From Zonotrichia leucophrys gambelii (taxonomy: Eukaryota > Chordata > Aves > Passeriformes > Passerellidae), in assembly GCF_028769735.1 (NCBI RefSeq), contig NC_088173.1:17734038-17798037 (forward strand): a stretch of DNA of 64,000 nt. Reading direction: 5' to 3'. The first letter of the stretch is position 1; every line of letters starts with the position of its first letter. The notes below the pieces were generated by a model. It was not told where the DNA came from. It worked only from the letters and a program-made list of their open reading frames with translations, and did no database searches. Positions 1 through 10,339 of the stretch are shown in pieces. The translations under genes were made by a program, and so were the position numbers.

Positions 1-890
1 TCAAATAGATTGTACTGTAGGAAAATATCTCACAGCAGGGATGTGTTGTGTGCTACAGGGAGTGCAGTGTTTGCCTGAGTCCAAAAGATTTGTATGGAGA
101 CTAAGTAACAGAAAAAACATTTAGGAAAATATTTCTTAGTTCTTATAACATTGATTCTTTGGTAGGCAACTTTCTTGGTTTATGAAGTAATTTAGCAAGT
201 GCTGTGTTGTAAATTGCAAAGTACAGTACATAGCAATCAGGGTAAGGGCAGTTTTGTTATTATGACTGGCCAAGATCTGATAAACTATTATATCTGACTT
301 TATAAACACTTTATTAAATATCACACTATCACAAACCAAAGAATGTTGTATAAAAGCAACTTGAGCAATTTGACATCCACTTTTTGTCATAAAAAAAAGA
401 AATATTCTCTTGATTAGTTTCTATGAAGCATAATATCTGTAAAATAAACAAGATAATCCTTATGTAAACAGCTCAGGGTACACAGAGCACAAAAATGGAC
501 AGAGGCGCAAAGAACATTCTTGGCTCTAAAGTCTGAAAGCAAATTTCCGCTTCATTTAATCTAGTTTAATAATGATTTTAATTGTAGTATTTTTAAGTCA
601 CTGAAAAAACTTTTTTTAATTGTACCAAGGTTTGGGTTTTGGGGTGTTTTTTTTGGTTTTTTTTTTTTAGTTGAATCTATCCTCCTAGATAGCATCCCCA
701 TGACTGCAGTGAATCTGTGTATTCATGGGCTCCACTCACACATAATTTCTGAGACACTCAGATTTACAGAGTGGCAGATTTCTAAGGAATCGGAGTAAGA
801 AAATGACATTAACTGCTATTATTCTGGGTAGCACCATGCACTAACCTATGTCACACAATGCTTTCTCAGTCACACACTGCGTGTAGTTTA
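1..890. other. AT-rich intergenic flank, nothing recognised
   Basis: AT-rich, CpG-poor sequence with a T-rich run near 635-670. No gene, RNA or mobile element is recognised. Short open frames here are of the length expected by chance. Confidence 0.5.
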
Positions 891-1029
891 GGGAAATGTC
901 CTCCCCTGGATTATCTTCCATTTTTCTTTATTCCCATATAATCAGAATCGATACTTCCCATTTGCAACCCCCCGTTTGGTGTTTTTCTCTGTTTAGAGTC
1001 AGGCTGGCTGGCAAAAGTGACAAAACACC

Positions 1030-1320
1030 TCATGGAAATACCACGGCACTCGCTGCAGCTCCGCCTTTGATATTGGTGGCGCTCATGTGATTAGCACAGC
1101 AATCAGGGCGCTGTGTGGCGGTCAATACACATCATTACTCTTTCTCAAACAAGCATGCCCAGCTCAGCTTCGGTGTTAGGGAGGCCGACACAAGCATCGA
1201 GGATATTCCCAGTGATCTTTAAGGGGCATGCGAAAGGGAGGGGTTTTCTCTCACGTGGCTTTGCGGAGGAATTTCTAGCACAGGGCGCCTTTAATCAGGA
1301 TTAGGCAATAGCATCTGAGG
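1030..1320. promoter_or_regulatory. Candidate conserved non-coding element
   Basis: A block of balanced composition with many short motifs, including GATTAGCACAGCAATCAGGG, GGGCATGCGAAAGG and CTTTAATCAGGATTAGGC, stands out from the AT-rich flank. GGATTA is a bicoid/PITX-type site. No coding potential is seen. The call rests on texture and motif density alone. Confidence 0.3.
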
Positions 1321-1972
1321 CACAGGCAGCTGGGGCTCCGCTCAGGACTGAGGTGCCGAGTCACCGAGACCACCCTTGGGGGCCTCGGGAGTCCTGGAAT
1401 GTTGCCAGAAGTGTCTGGTGGCTGAACTTTGATCCTACACAGGAGACGACACCTGTATGAGGATAGGAGGATTTCACTGGAGTGAATGGTGAAGGGATTA
1501 GTTAATTAGAGGGTGAGACACAGGGTTTAGGATTTCTGTACGGGGGGTTTAGAGAAGTAAGATGGAGGAATTGGGGCGTGTCCTGTCCTTCTTCTTCTTC
1601 TTCTTCTCCTCCATCTTCTGTGGTGATGGTGGCACTTTGGGATTGGTCATTACTAAAAGTGCACCGGGCAATAAGAATAAAAGGTATTGGGGAAAAATGA
1701 TAAATATTGTACACGTAACTTTGGGTATAAAGATAGGTGACTGTCCGGAGGGCGAGACAGTGTGCTCATGGCTGGCTGCTGAGCAGATCTCTGTCGGGCC
1801 GAAAGAAAATATTTTAGATAAACAATTAATAAACATAGAGACCAAAAGAAGAACTGAAGCCTCTTCTCGTCCTTTGATACGCGGGCTGCCCCAAGGCCAC
1901 TCCGGGCCTTTCCAGGCCCTCCAAACAGCCGAAAACCGGACACCCCTCAGCTGCAAAACCGAGTCGGTGAAC

Positions 1973-1995
1973 TGATAACAGACAAGCACTTAAAG
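1973..1995. promoter_or_regulatory. Candidate GATA plus NK2 homeodomain site pair
   Basis: TGATAA is followed within 15 bases by AAGCACTTAAAG, whose CACTTAA (1988-1994) is an NKX2-5-type site on the opposite strand. GATA/NKX2-5 pairs are typical of heart enhancers, and HAND2 is a GATA-dependent cardiac gene. The pair is about 10.7 kb before the promoter. Chance occurrence is quite possible. Confidence 0.25.
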
Positions 1996-2089
1996 TCCTA
2001 TTGCAGGCACAAACCCCTCTCCTCCTCAGGAGGTGTGTTGGCGAAATGGGGTGAACCCTGCCCAGTGTGCAGGGCAACAGGACTCCCAT

Positions 2090-4480
2090 TACCTGCAGAG
2101 GTATTAGAAAAGTGTTCCCAGATGAAAGCCTTTATCCAATTTCAATTGTCCACTGAACAACAGCAACATTAAGAGCAACATTGTTCCATTTGCTTCTGTG
2201 TCAAACAATAAGACGACTGTTTAGCATTACGTTTTGTTTCCCTGAGTAGCTGAAACTACTGTGGGAGTAGAGAAGTATTTACATCCAAAAATTCTGCATT
2301 CCTCAAGGCAGATGTTTTTAATTTTAATAACATCAGCCTATAGTAATGAATATCTGAAATATTCTGATCACTGAGCGCATGTTGCTGTTGAGGAGTAACA
2401 CCATCATAATGGATTTGCAGAAAACATCAGGAGCAACCAGGAGAAATAAACTTCTAACTGTGCTACCAAGAACACTTCTACATTTTTTTTCTTTGAATGC
2501 CATTTAAAATGTCCTCCTGTGCAGAAGAATGGCATTTTCTTCACTGTAGATGTGATATTATAGACCCATAGACCCATACTTGGAAAATTGCACATGTAAA
2601 ATTTTTTGTAGTGTGTGCCTTTACTTTTCCACACATGCAGCCCAGATGTGTGCATGCACATATCACACAAAACGGGCATGTACTGTTTGTACAAGCTAGG
2701 ACATATCTTTATGAATAGGACACAAATGGAGAGAGGGGAAGCCCTTTTGGGCTCCAGGGTGTGCAGGGCAGAGTCCCTGGACTCCAGGTAAAACAAGGTG
2801 CCTGCATGCGCAGTGCTCACCGTCCCCACTGCACTGCCCAGACTGCAGACTGCAGGCTGCTGTCGCCGTCCTTGAAGTGACTGCAAAAAAGTGATTGCAG
2901 TCCTTTAGTGTAACAGAATGGAGCTCAGTCCAGGCTGCTTTTCTCGACGGAAAGCAGTGTAACCAGCCTGCACTGTGGTCTGCCTCCCTAGGCAAGACTG
3001 GTAATGGTAGATAAACTAGCTTGACTATGTAAATTTTTTTTTTCCACCAACAGTAGGCACATGCAAAACTTCAATTCATACAAATAGGTGCCACTCAGAT
3101 GAAAAGTTGTCCTAAGCAGAACAACTTGTGCTGATGAGGTTTGTATTTGTAAGTTTTTGTGATCTTTTTCCCATGGATGTCTTCTGTAGATGTTGCTCCA
3201 CACATTATTTGGATTTAATTTGGATTGACATATCTGAACTGATTGTTCTACAACATTTCTTAATAAAATCGGGGCTCTGAATCCACTTACCTCTTTTATT
3301 TAAATTAAAAAAAAAAAAAAAAAAACAAACAGAAAAACCCCCACAACTCACAAACAGGGAAAAAAAAAGCAATGTGACTTTCATTTAGCTTTATGTGAGA
3401 AAAAAATTCAACTAAAAGGACTTATTTGAAAAGAATATGTTTAACTGCATATGCTGCATCTGCATTCTAATTTCATAGCTGCTAGGGTCCAAGTGACCAA
3501 TCTCTTAGAGTGCCATACTTTGTGCATGTGTGCAGGCTGAGACAGGAAAAGCTCGGCACTGTGTGATTTGTGGAGCAAGTGTTTCAAAATCTACACTCCC
3601 AAATCACTGCAGCCCAGCAGCAGACCACAGGACCTACCAGCCATTCCTTGATCTCTAGGTAACTTAACCTAGATCTAGGTGCTCAGGGTAAGCAAAATCA
3701 GGAGTTGGTCATAAGAAGGAACTAAAACAAGGCATGGAGACAGGTGAAAAAATATGCTTAGCATCTTAGATACAAATGTGTTTGCATTATACAAAACACT
3801 TTGAGGATATATTAATGTTTTGGGGGTTTTTTACAGTGGAACATGACTCTGAAAAAACATATTGGATTTAAATCCTCAAAGTGCAGAACCTGCACTTATT
3901 TCAAGGAACATTCTTCTCTACCACTTGGAAATCCTCTCCCTAAAGTACCTATCTTTATTTTAGCATGCAAATCATTCCTATTAAAAAAACAACAAAGTCT
4001 CTTCAAAACTAAAGGTGTATCTTAGCTCTATGGATGCACAAATTATCTCAAACCTTAATAGTACTAGAGTAACTAGAAGGAAAGCAGCCTGATATGCTCA
4101 TTCTGAGAAGGAAGGTGGAGCATTACTTCTGGCTAAAAGTTTTGTGTATCAGGAAACTATGAAAGGGTAGTGCCAGTGGCACCATAAATAATCAAATCAC
4201 ATCCATGCAGTGATCAGATGTAAACTCTTGTACCAGCATTGCTCCCATGGAAATCTCAGGGAATTTCAGTTTAATTTCTCATTCAACTGAAGGGCACAGA
4301 TTTGTATTTCTGTATTCTGGGGGGCTGGGACATATTCTTTTCTATGTAGGTATCTTTAGATGTACCTGCAAAATAGTTGAGTCATAAAACCGTTGAATCC
4401 TTAAGTTTTGCTGCTGAAGAGAATCCATAAAAAGAGATTTATTGTCATATTTCCTCTTTGCGTTGCACTGTTCCCCTCCA
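2090..4480. other. AT-rich intergenic DNA
   Basis: CpG-poor, AT-rich sequence. The only notable items are the A19 tract at 3307-3325 and a 14-bp perfect palindrome ACCTAGATCTAGGT at 3667-3680. A 160-codon open frame on the - strand (2404-2886) has no recognisable domain and is probably not a gene. Confidence 0.5.
3307..3325 (+). repeat. Poly(A) tract, 19 bases, preceded by AATAAA
   Basis: A run of 19 A lies 40 bases after an AATAAA at 3262-3267. This is the look of the 3' end of a retrocopied transcript, but no source gene is recognised and no target-site duplication was found, so it is listed as a simple repeat. Confidence 0.7.
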
Positions 4481-4992
4481 TCATAAAATATTCTAGTCGG
4501 TTTATAGCAAAGCAAATATAGCAGCTTAGTTCATAAACGCCAAATTCTTCTCTGTTACACTCGGGCTTTCAGACATGATCGAATTAGCTCCGATCTGCGC
4601 TGATGCGGCAGTACCGAGGCTTATCGAGCCCTGCGTGCTCAGAGGGGTCCGAGGGCAGGCACCGAGGCGGACCCGCACCGCCCGCAAGCCTGCGGGAACC
4701 CGCCCAGGCACTCCCAACTTTTATTCTTCCTGAGGAACACTTAAAGCGGCTCTGAACAGCAGTCAAACTAGAATAATCAGCTGTGGAAAATACAACAAAT
4801 CGAAAGAGCGGTTTAAGGCAGAGAGAGGGAGCGGGTGAGGCAGATGGACCCGACTGCTCGGGCTGCCCTACGGGGGACAGGCGGGCCGCCTGCCGGCTCC
4901 GTGACCCCGACATGAGCGGGCAAGGCGGCTCTGGGGAAAATGCCTCCCGCTGGAAAGCTCGTGCCTTCGGAGCAAAAGCTGCAAAACACGCC

Positions 4993-5047
4993 AAAAAAAA
5001 AAAAAAAAAAAAAAAAAAAACAAACAAAAAAAAAAAAAAAAAAAAAA
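4993..5047. repeat. Long A-rich tract
   Basis: Twenty-eight A, then CAAAC, then 22 A, embedded in CpG-rich DNA. Length is probably variable between individuals and assemblies. Lys-rich (+) and Phe-rich (-) open frames here are artefacts of the run. Confidence 0.9.
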
Positions 5048-5259
5048 CCACAACTAAACCTTTTTTTTAATCAGCTTTTAGCCGGGGAGATAGCGGGTGA
5101 TATTTTAGTTTTGGCGGAGACCACTGGCTCGGTGGCTCCGGCGGGCGGTGCCGCTCGGTTCCCAGCGCAGGGAAAGGGAAAGGGAAAGGTGTGTGCGGGG
5201 CCCTACGGCAGAGCAGAGCAGGCGGGGGCGGGCGGGGGTCTGGCGAGGGGAGCTAGCCC

Positions 5260-6180
5260 CAGCGCGCAGGTAGCCACAAGCCAGGCTGTAATTACTAAGC
5301 AAACAAGGTGAAATATCGAATCGGCCTCGCCCGTGACAAGATCTGCGCTTTTTGCCGCCAATTTGTTTGTGGAGCTCTATTTAAAGGCGCTTGATTGAGG
5401 AAACGTTGAAAATAGCAGTAAGGGTTTCCCTAATGAGACCTCTAGAGGAAAGCAGCGGCATTCAGGGGGCTGCAGCAGGAGGAGGGGAAGCGCTTAACCC
5501 TTTCCAGCCGCCCCCAGCCCGGCGGTGCCATGGGCAGGGCCCGGCCCGCCGCCTCCCCCCGGCCCCGGCATCCCCAGCACCGGCGGGAGGGTGCCGGGCC
5601 GGGCCGGGCCGGGCTGAGCATCCCCGGCGGCTCCCGAGGGGCGGCCCGGGTCCCCGAGAGGGGAGCAGCGTCGGGCCCTGACCCCCCGCGCCCTTGGATG
5701 CAGTGGGTCGGATCGCCGTGTGGCTGAGGGCTGGTGCTTCAACACAGTAGCCCAAAGGCGGGAGGGGCAAAAAAAAATTTCAAACGGCCCTCAGAAATGC
5801 CGAAAAGGCAGGGAACTTATTGAATTAATAACGAGATGTGTCACACCAACACGCCCGGCGCGGGGGCCTGCGGCACTCTTTCCGTCGATCCATCGCTCCC
5901 ATTTCTGTCGCTGTGCGAGCCTGCCCCGACACTCATTCTCGCAACCTCGCACACGCTTCGGGCTCAATTAGCGCCTGTCTGAGCCCCGCGTTACACACCA
6001 ACGAGACCTCCGCTAAAAATGTCGATGATATTTTGAAAGGCGCTAATGCCTGTGAGGGAATGTGGATCGCAGCCCTCTTCTGCAGGCTGCCTTCTCAATG
6101 TGCTAACACTTGAACCACATTGATATCTCCCCGTTCTCGATTTTATAAGTCAGCTTTAGCGCCGAACAACGGGGCTTGGC
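5260..6180. promoter_or_regulatory. Candidate upstream enhancer block with homeodomain sites
   Basis: Homeodomain cores occur as TAATTA at 5289-5294, ATTA at 5824-5827 within TTGAATTAATAACG, and CAATTA at 5965-5970. They sit in CpG-rich but compositionally mixed sequence. The block is 6.5-7.5 kb upstream of the promoter. In mouse an endothelin/DLX6-dependent branchial-arch enhancer of Hand2 lies several kb upstream and uses ATTA sites. Equivalence is an inference from position and motifs only. The middle (5480-5700) is simple GC-rich DNA. Confidence 0.3.
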
Positions 6181-6320
6181 TCTGCAATGAGTTGCCTGCA
6201 GCCTGTAGGGCCCTGGGATCTTACCTAGAGCATCCGAAAGCCCCTTTTCCCTGGGTACCAGCCTCTGCTCACACGTGAACCTCTGCCTGTTGATTGTATT
6301 TATATGTGTGCATGTATATA

Positions 6321-6365
6321 TTTACACACACGCACACACACACATATATATATACATATATATAC

Positions 6366-6407
<42 letters not shown>

Positions 6408-6418
6408 ATACACACACC
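6321..6418. repeat. Compound (CA)n(TA)n(TG)n microsatellite, palindromic
   Basis: An alternating purine-pyrimidine run: CA repeats, then TA repeats with short interruptions, then TG repeats and a final TATACACACACC. Because CA and TG are reverse complements, the locus is a quasi-palindrome about 90 bases long. Confidence 0.9.
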
Positions 6419-6419
6419 T

Positions 6420-8140
6420 GGACGGAGATCAAAATAAACTTTTAGGGAATACCTAATAAAAAGTGAGCACTGTCTCTCCCTAGAGGAAAGAAAAGGTGAG
6501 CTGCAGAAAAACAAATTGTTGACTTAGTAAAATAAGTTCTGCAGGGTGATATAAAGTATTTATTTTTGTTGTCGCATTTACACCCACTCCTTTTGGCCGC
6601 AGCTCTGTTTCCCTCCAGGTCTGGGGAGGTACATGGCATTCACCTCTCCGTTTTCCAGTTTCTTAGCTTTCCTGAAAAGAAGAATAAAGAATTATAATTT
6701 TTTTCCTTCTAAAGCTCAGCAAATAAATATTTTGTGTATCCACAAATAGGTTGTACCATCGCATCATCTGAATGAACAAATTACGGTATGCGGCTGTGCA
6801 TTTCTAGTAAAATCTCCTGTATTCTGTTTACATTATACCATTTCTGTTTGTAATTATTTTATTTTAATTTTATGTCACTTTTAACACAAGCCAGACCGGT
6901 TTTCCCTCCGTGTTTTGTACACAATGCTCTCTTTCTCGATAAGATGTTCTGTCCTATCTTTTCGCTTTTTTCTTTTAAAAAATGTTTATAGTTCCCCAAG
7001 AGCAATTCTCCAATATTTCACTCTTGCATTTTAAGGACTTGTCCCTGTCTTGCTTTATTTGTTTGTGTGAAATTTAGTTTGAAAGGAGATCAGAGAGAGC
7101 AGGAGGGGTTTGTAATAAGAGAATGACCAAGTGACCTAAAGGCTGATTATATGTCATTAACTGGAGACTTGGTGTATCCAAATTACCAAAAAGACCTCAC
7201 TCAGCCAGATCAATTACACCGAGATACGCATATAGGAACTGCCGCACGGGCTGATGCTGGCTTGCAACAAGTGTGCAGCCGACATTTGTGGGACTCAGCT
7301 GCTGAATTTTCGGACGAGCCCGTGTGCAGCAGCCGAGCCCGGGCAGGCGGGAGCGGGCGCAGCACTGCGGGCATGCGGAGCGAGGGACACCGGCAGGACC
7401 ACAGCGACATTTTGGGGAGTGTAGTTAGGGCCAAATTGCGGCTAATTTTCACTGCTCCAGAGGGATTTTTCTCCTAAGCCAAGCGAGGTTACCTTTGATC
7501 TATGAAGGCTCCTTAAACCCCAGCCTCGTTAAATGGAGACTTTCCATGAAGAATGACAATAGAAGTGTTGATTTTTGTTAACCTAAACACAAAACGATGC
7601 CAGCCTAGCCTTCTCCTTCCTCCGCCGTCTGAACTTCAGATGCTGGAAGACCAAATATTCGTTAATGAAGGCAATTACATTCGCGAGCTATTTCATCAGA
7701 GTCGAGCTCGAGAGCAAATTGAGATGTTATTTCCCGGGAATACAAACAAATATTAAGCGGGGAAATAGCGTGTTTGTCTGTTTGCGTGTTTGTGTTTATA
7801 CACACTCGTGCATGTGTAGGAGATGCACATAACAATTCCAATAAATAGAGACACACTGTGTTCACTGCAGAATTTTGTAAGGTCTTTATTACTATTCTTC
7901 TGACTTAGAAGGGCTCTTGGTTGGAACTCGTTATGTTTTCCTTTTCTTTCCCTGATTCCTGTCCAGGGTCTAAATGCAACTCTGGATGCTCAGTCACAAA
8001 TATAAGCAATCCTCCAATAATTGCTTGCACATGCAGTGGTAAAACACGTAGGGTCCCGCGCTTACTGCCAATCATTGCAACTTACGAAATGGTCAGTGTC
8101 TTAGTGTCTTGGTGTCTTGTTTTTTTCTCATCCCTGGTCT
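6420..8140. other. Intergenic upstream flank
   Basis: Mixed composition. A quieter AT-rich part (6420-7100) is followed by a CpG-containing part with long motif-dense stretches (7190-7480 and 7600-7760) that may be regulatory. Nothing is identified with confidence. Confidence 0.4.
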
Positions 8141-8258
8141 TCTTTTTTCTTTTTTTCTTTTTTTTTCTTTTTTTCTTTTTTACTTTTTTTCTTTTTTTCT
8201 TTTTTTCTTTTTTTTTTCTTTTTTTCTTTTTTCTTTTTTCCTATTCTTTTTTTTTTAA
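8141..8258. repeat. (T7C)n polypyrimidine tract
   Basis: About 118 bases of T runs interrupted by single C, with a dominant period of 8. Entirely pyrimidine on the + strand apart from one A at about 8182. The Phe-rich frame through it is an artefact. Confidence 0.9.
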
Positions 8259-8279
8259 TTTTATTTTAATACACAACGG

Positions 8280-9300
8280 CTGAGAGATTATCATGCCTGA
8301 AATATGTGGGCGTTCTTTACCGATAATAGTAACGTAAACCAGGGTTCCTTCACCTCCAAGGGCAGCGATTAATTCGGGCCTGCTGGGCCCGATCCCGCCC
8401 TCTGCCCAGGGCGTTGAAATACAGGTTGTGTGAGCACAAGAGAGGGTGCAAGCCAGGCCCATTAGGCACAAGTCCTTTTCATTAACCCGCACTGACAGGT
8501 TGACCTCCAAATCATATTTCTCCTTGCCTCTTTTCAAAAAATCCCTTTTCTTGCATGTTTGTGCTCTTTCACGAACTACTAAGCGAGGCCCCAGATATAT
8601 AGGATGCATGGCATCCCTGGGACACGGGATGCTCCAGCATCCCGGAATCCACCTTTTCTGATACCCCCTTTTCTGATACGCTTGGTCCCGGGTCAATGAC
8701 ATCATGCACTCTATAAATTCAAACCCGTCTCGGCTTTTTAAGCCATGCACCGGGCAGCTGAGCGATGCGGTGGGCAGCGGGGGAAAGGGAGAATCGGCAC
8801 CCCGGTGCTCAGGGAGCTGCGGAAGGGAGAGACGCCGAGGGATTTGCACGGCCAGGGCAGGGCCTCAAAAGCAAAGGACGGGGTGTCCTTGGGGTGCTTC
8901 CGTGTGTCTGATTATTTCTCGGCTTTAATGAAAATTGTGGAGGGAGATCCCGGTGCTGCTGCACGGAGCAGGGATGGGTATGTCTGGCGTCGGTACCGGG
9001 CACCTCAGCGGTGCCTGTGGCGCTCGCTGCTGCCCCGTCCCCGCCGGTTTCGGGCGCTCCTCAAAAGGAAGGTGCGCTCCAGCAGCAATGAGCGGGCTCG
9101 CTGCCCAGGCACCGGGGAGGCGCCTCTCTGCCCCTGGCCTGCTCCTCACAGGCCTGGCCCAGCACAGCGTTCCCAGGTCAGCCAGCCCGGGAGTCCCCAG
9201 CAGATGTGGCTTTCCGACCACCCAGCGTCGGCATCTCTTCCCCGTTTCCATACGGTTTTCCCCGGCTGATTCGGAGAAATTAGCTTAATTTGCAATTTAG
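8280..9300. other. Intergenic upstream flank with GC-rich second half
   Basis: 8280-8720 is of mixed composition and 8720-9240 is GC- and CpG-rich. It ends in an inverted AT motif pair (GCTTAATTTGC and TTTAGCTTAATTC) near 9282-9307. Open frames on both strands are in GC-rich DNA and match no known protein. Confidence 0.4.
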
Positions 9301-9510
9301 CTTAATTCACACAAGCCCAGAGGGGGAGGAGGGGGGAGCGCGGCTCTATTGTTCTGTTATCCCAGCTCCCACCCCGCTCCCGGCCCGGAGGAGAGGAGTG
9401 ACCTGGCGATAAGCGGCCCGGCGGCGGCGGCGGAGCGCCGGGCCAGGGCAGGGCAGGGCAGGGGCTGCCCCGGTGGCGGGAGCGGAGCGGGTCCCGGCCC
9501 CGCCGCCCCG

Positions 9511-9650
9511 GCCAGGGCTCCGGCCCCGCTCCCGGGCACACACCGGGGACAAGGGCAGCCCCTTCCTTCTTCCCGGCCCCGCCAGGGCTCCGGCCCCGCT
9601 CCCGGGCACACACCGGGGACAAGGGCAGCCCCTTCCTCCTTCCCGGCCCC
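9511..9650. repeat. Tandem duplication of a 70-bp GC-rich unit
   Basis: Bases 9511-9580 are repeated immediately at 9581-9650 with one visible difference (T at 9568, C at 9638). The unit is GC- and CpG-rich. It is not a multiple of three and no gene is here. Confidence 0.95.
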
Positions 9651-9908
9651 GCCGAGGGCGGCAGAGCTGGAGGGGCGAGAACGCAGGGCGCAGCTAACGA
9701 TACAGTCCCGATCCCGAAAAAATAAAAGAAAATAAATTCTAAACAGCGGGTAGAGGAAGACAAAACCAGCCTCGGCACAGTCTCCACCGAAATTTCTTTA
9801 TTATAGAGAGCTAGGAGAGTCCTGTTTGGCAGCAGAATCCAAATAAATCGCCGGCTAACATGCAACTATTTTGGCAGGGAAATAAAGTGACATAAGACTA
9901 AGGTTTCT

Positions 9909-9963
9909 TTTTCTTTTCTGTTTTTTTTTTTCCCTTTCTTTTTTTCCTTTTTTTTTTTTTTTT
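9909..9963. repeat. T-rich pyrimidine tract
   Basis: T runs with interspersed C, nearly pure pyrimidine, immediately upstream of the candidate heart-type regulatory block at 9965-10330. Confidence 0.85.
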
Positions 9964-9964
9964 A

Positions 9965-10330
9965 ACCATATGATTTGTGCACGAAAAAAAATCTAATCAA
10001 ATCGATAAGTGCAAGATTGGTATAAATGATGGTACTTTTAGTGGACTTTGAGCATAGTATCGGGAAAGATACTTTGAGATGCAGCGTTTTTCAACGTTTT
10101 TCCCATCATGGGTTGTGGTCTTTTCCAAACAGAAAAGGCTACAACCCATGATGGGAAATCCTGAGCATTTAAAAACTGAGGGAGGACAAGAGAGTTGCAT
10201 TTGCTCTGAAACCTGCTTAATAAAACTCATAAATAACTGCTGGGATAAGAGGGAAATATATATATAAGATCCTGCTGGGTGCTTTATCTAGAGATCCTCT
10301 TTCTCCAAAGTTAATTAAGCAATCACGACT
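9965..10330. promoter_or_regulatory. Candidate proximal enhancer with GATA/NKX motifs and a hairpin
   Basis: GATAAGTG at 10004-10011 overlaps a GATA site and an NKX (AAGTG) site. TTATCT at 10284-10289 is a GATA site in reverse, and TTAATTAA lies at 10311-10318. The hairpin at 10099-10158 lies between. The block is about 2.4-2.8 kb upstream of the promoter, close to the -4.2 to -2.7 kb interval of the GATA-dependent right-ventricular enhancer described for mouse Hand2. Orthology was not tested. Confidence 0.35.
10099..10158 (+). repeat. Near-perfect inverted repeat able to fold as a 27-bp hairpin
   Basis: Bases 10099-10125 pair with 10132-10158 around a 6-base loop (CAAACA). The outer 18 pairs are all Watson-Crick and the inner 9 include two G-T pairs. 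The G-T pairs stay paired only in RNA of the + strand; in - strand RNA they become A-C mismatches. The size is that of a microRNA precursor stem, but I know no microRNA with this arm sequence. It could also be a relic of a short palindromic transposon or a protein-binding DNA palindrome. Confidence 0.85.
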
Positions 10331-10339
10331 CTAGCTTTG

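Noticed and set aside
8241..8849. A 202-codon open frame on the - strand
   Set aside because: No recognisable domain, no splice or promoter context, and it starts in a simple repeat.
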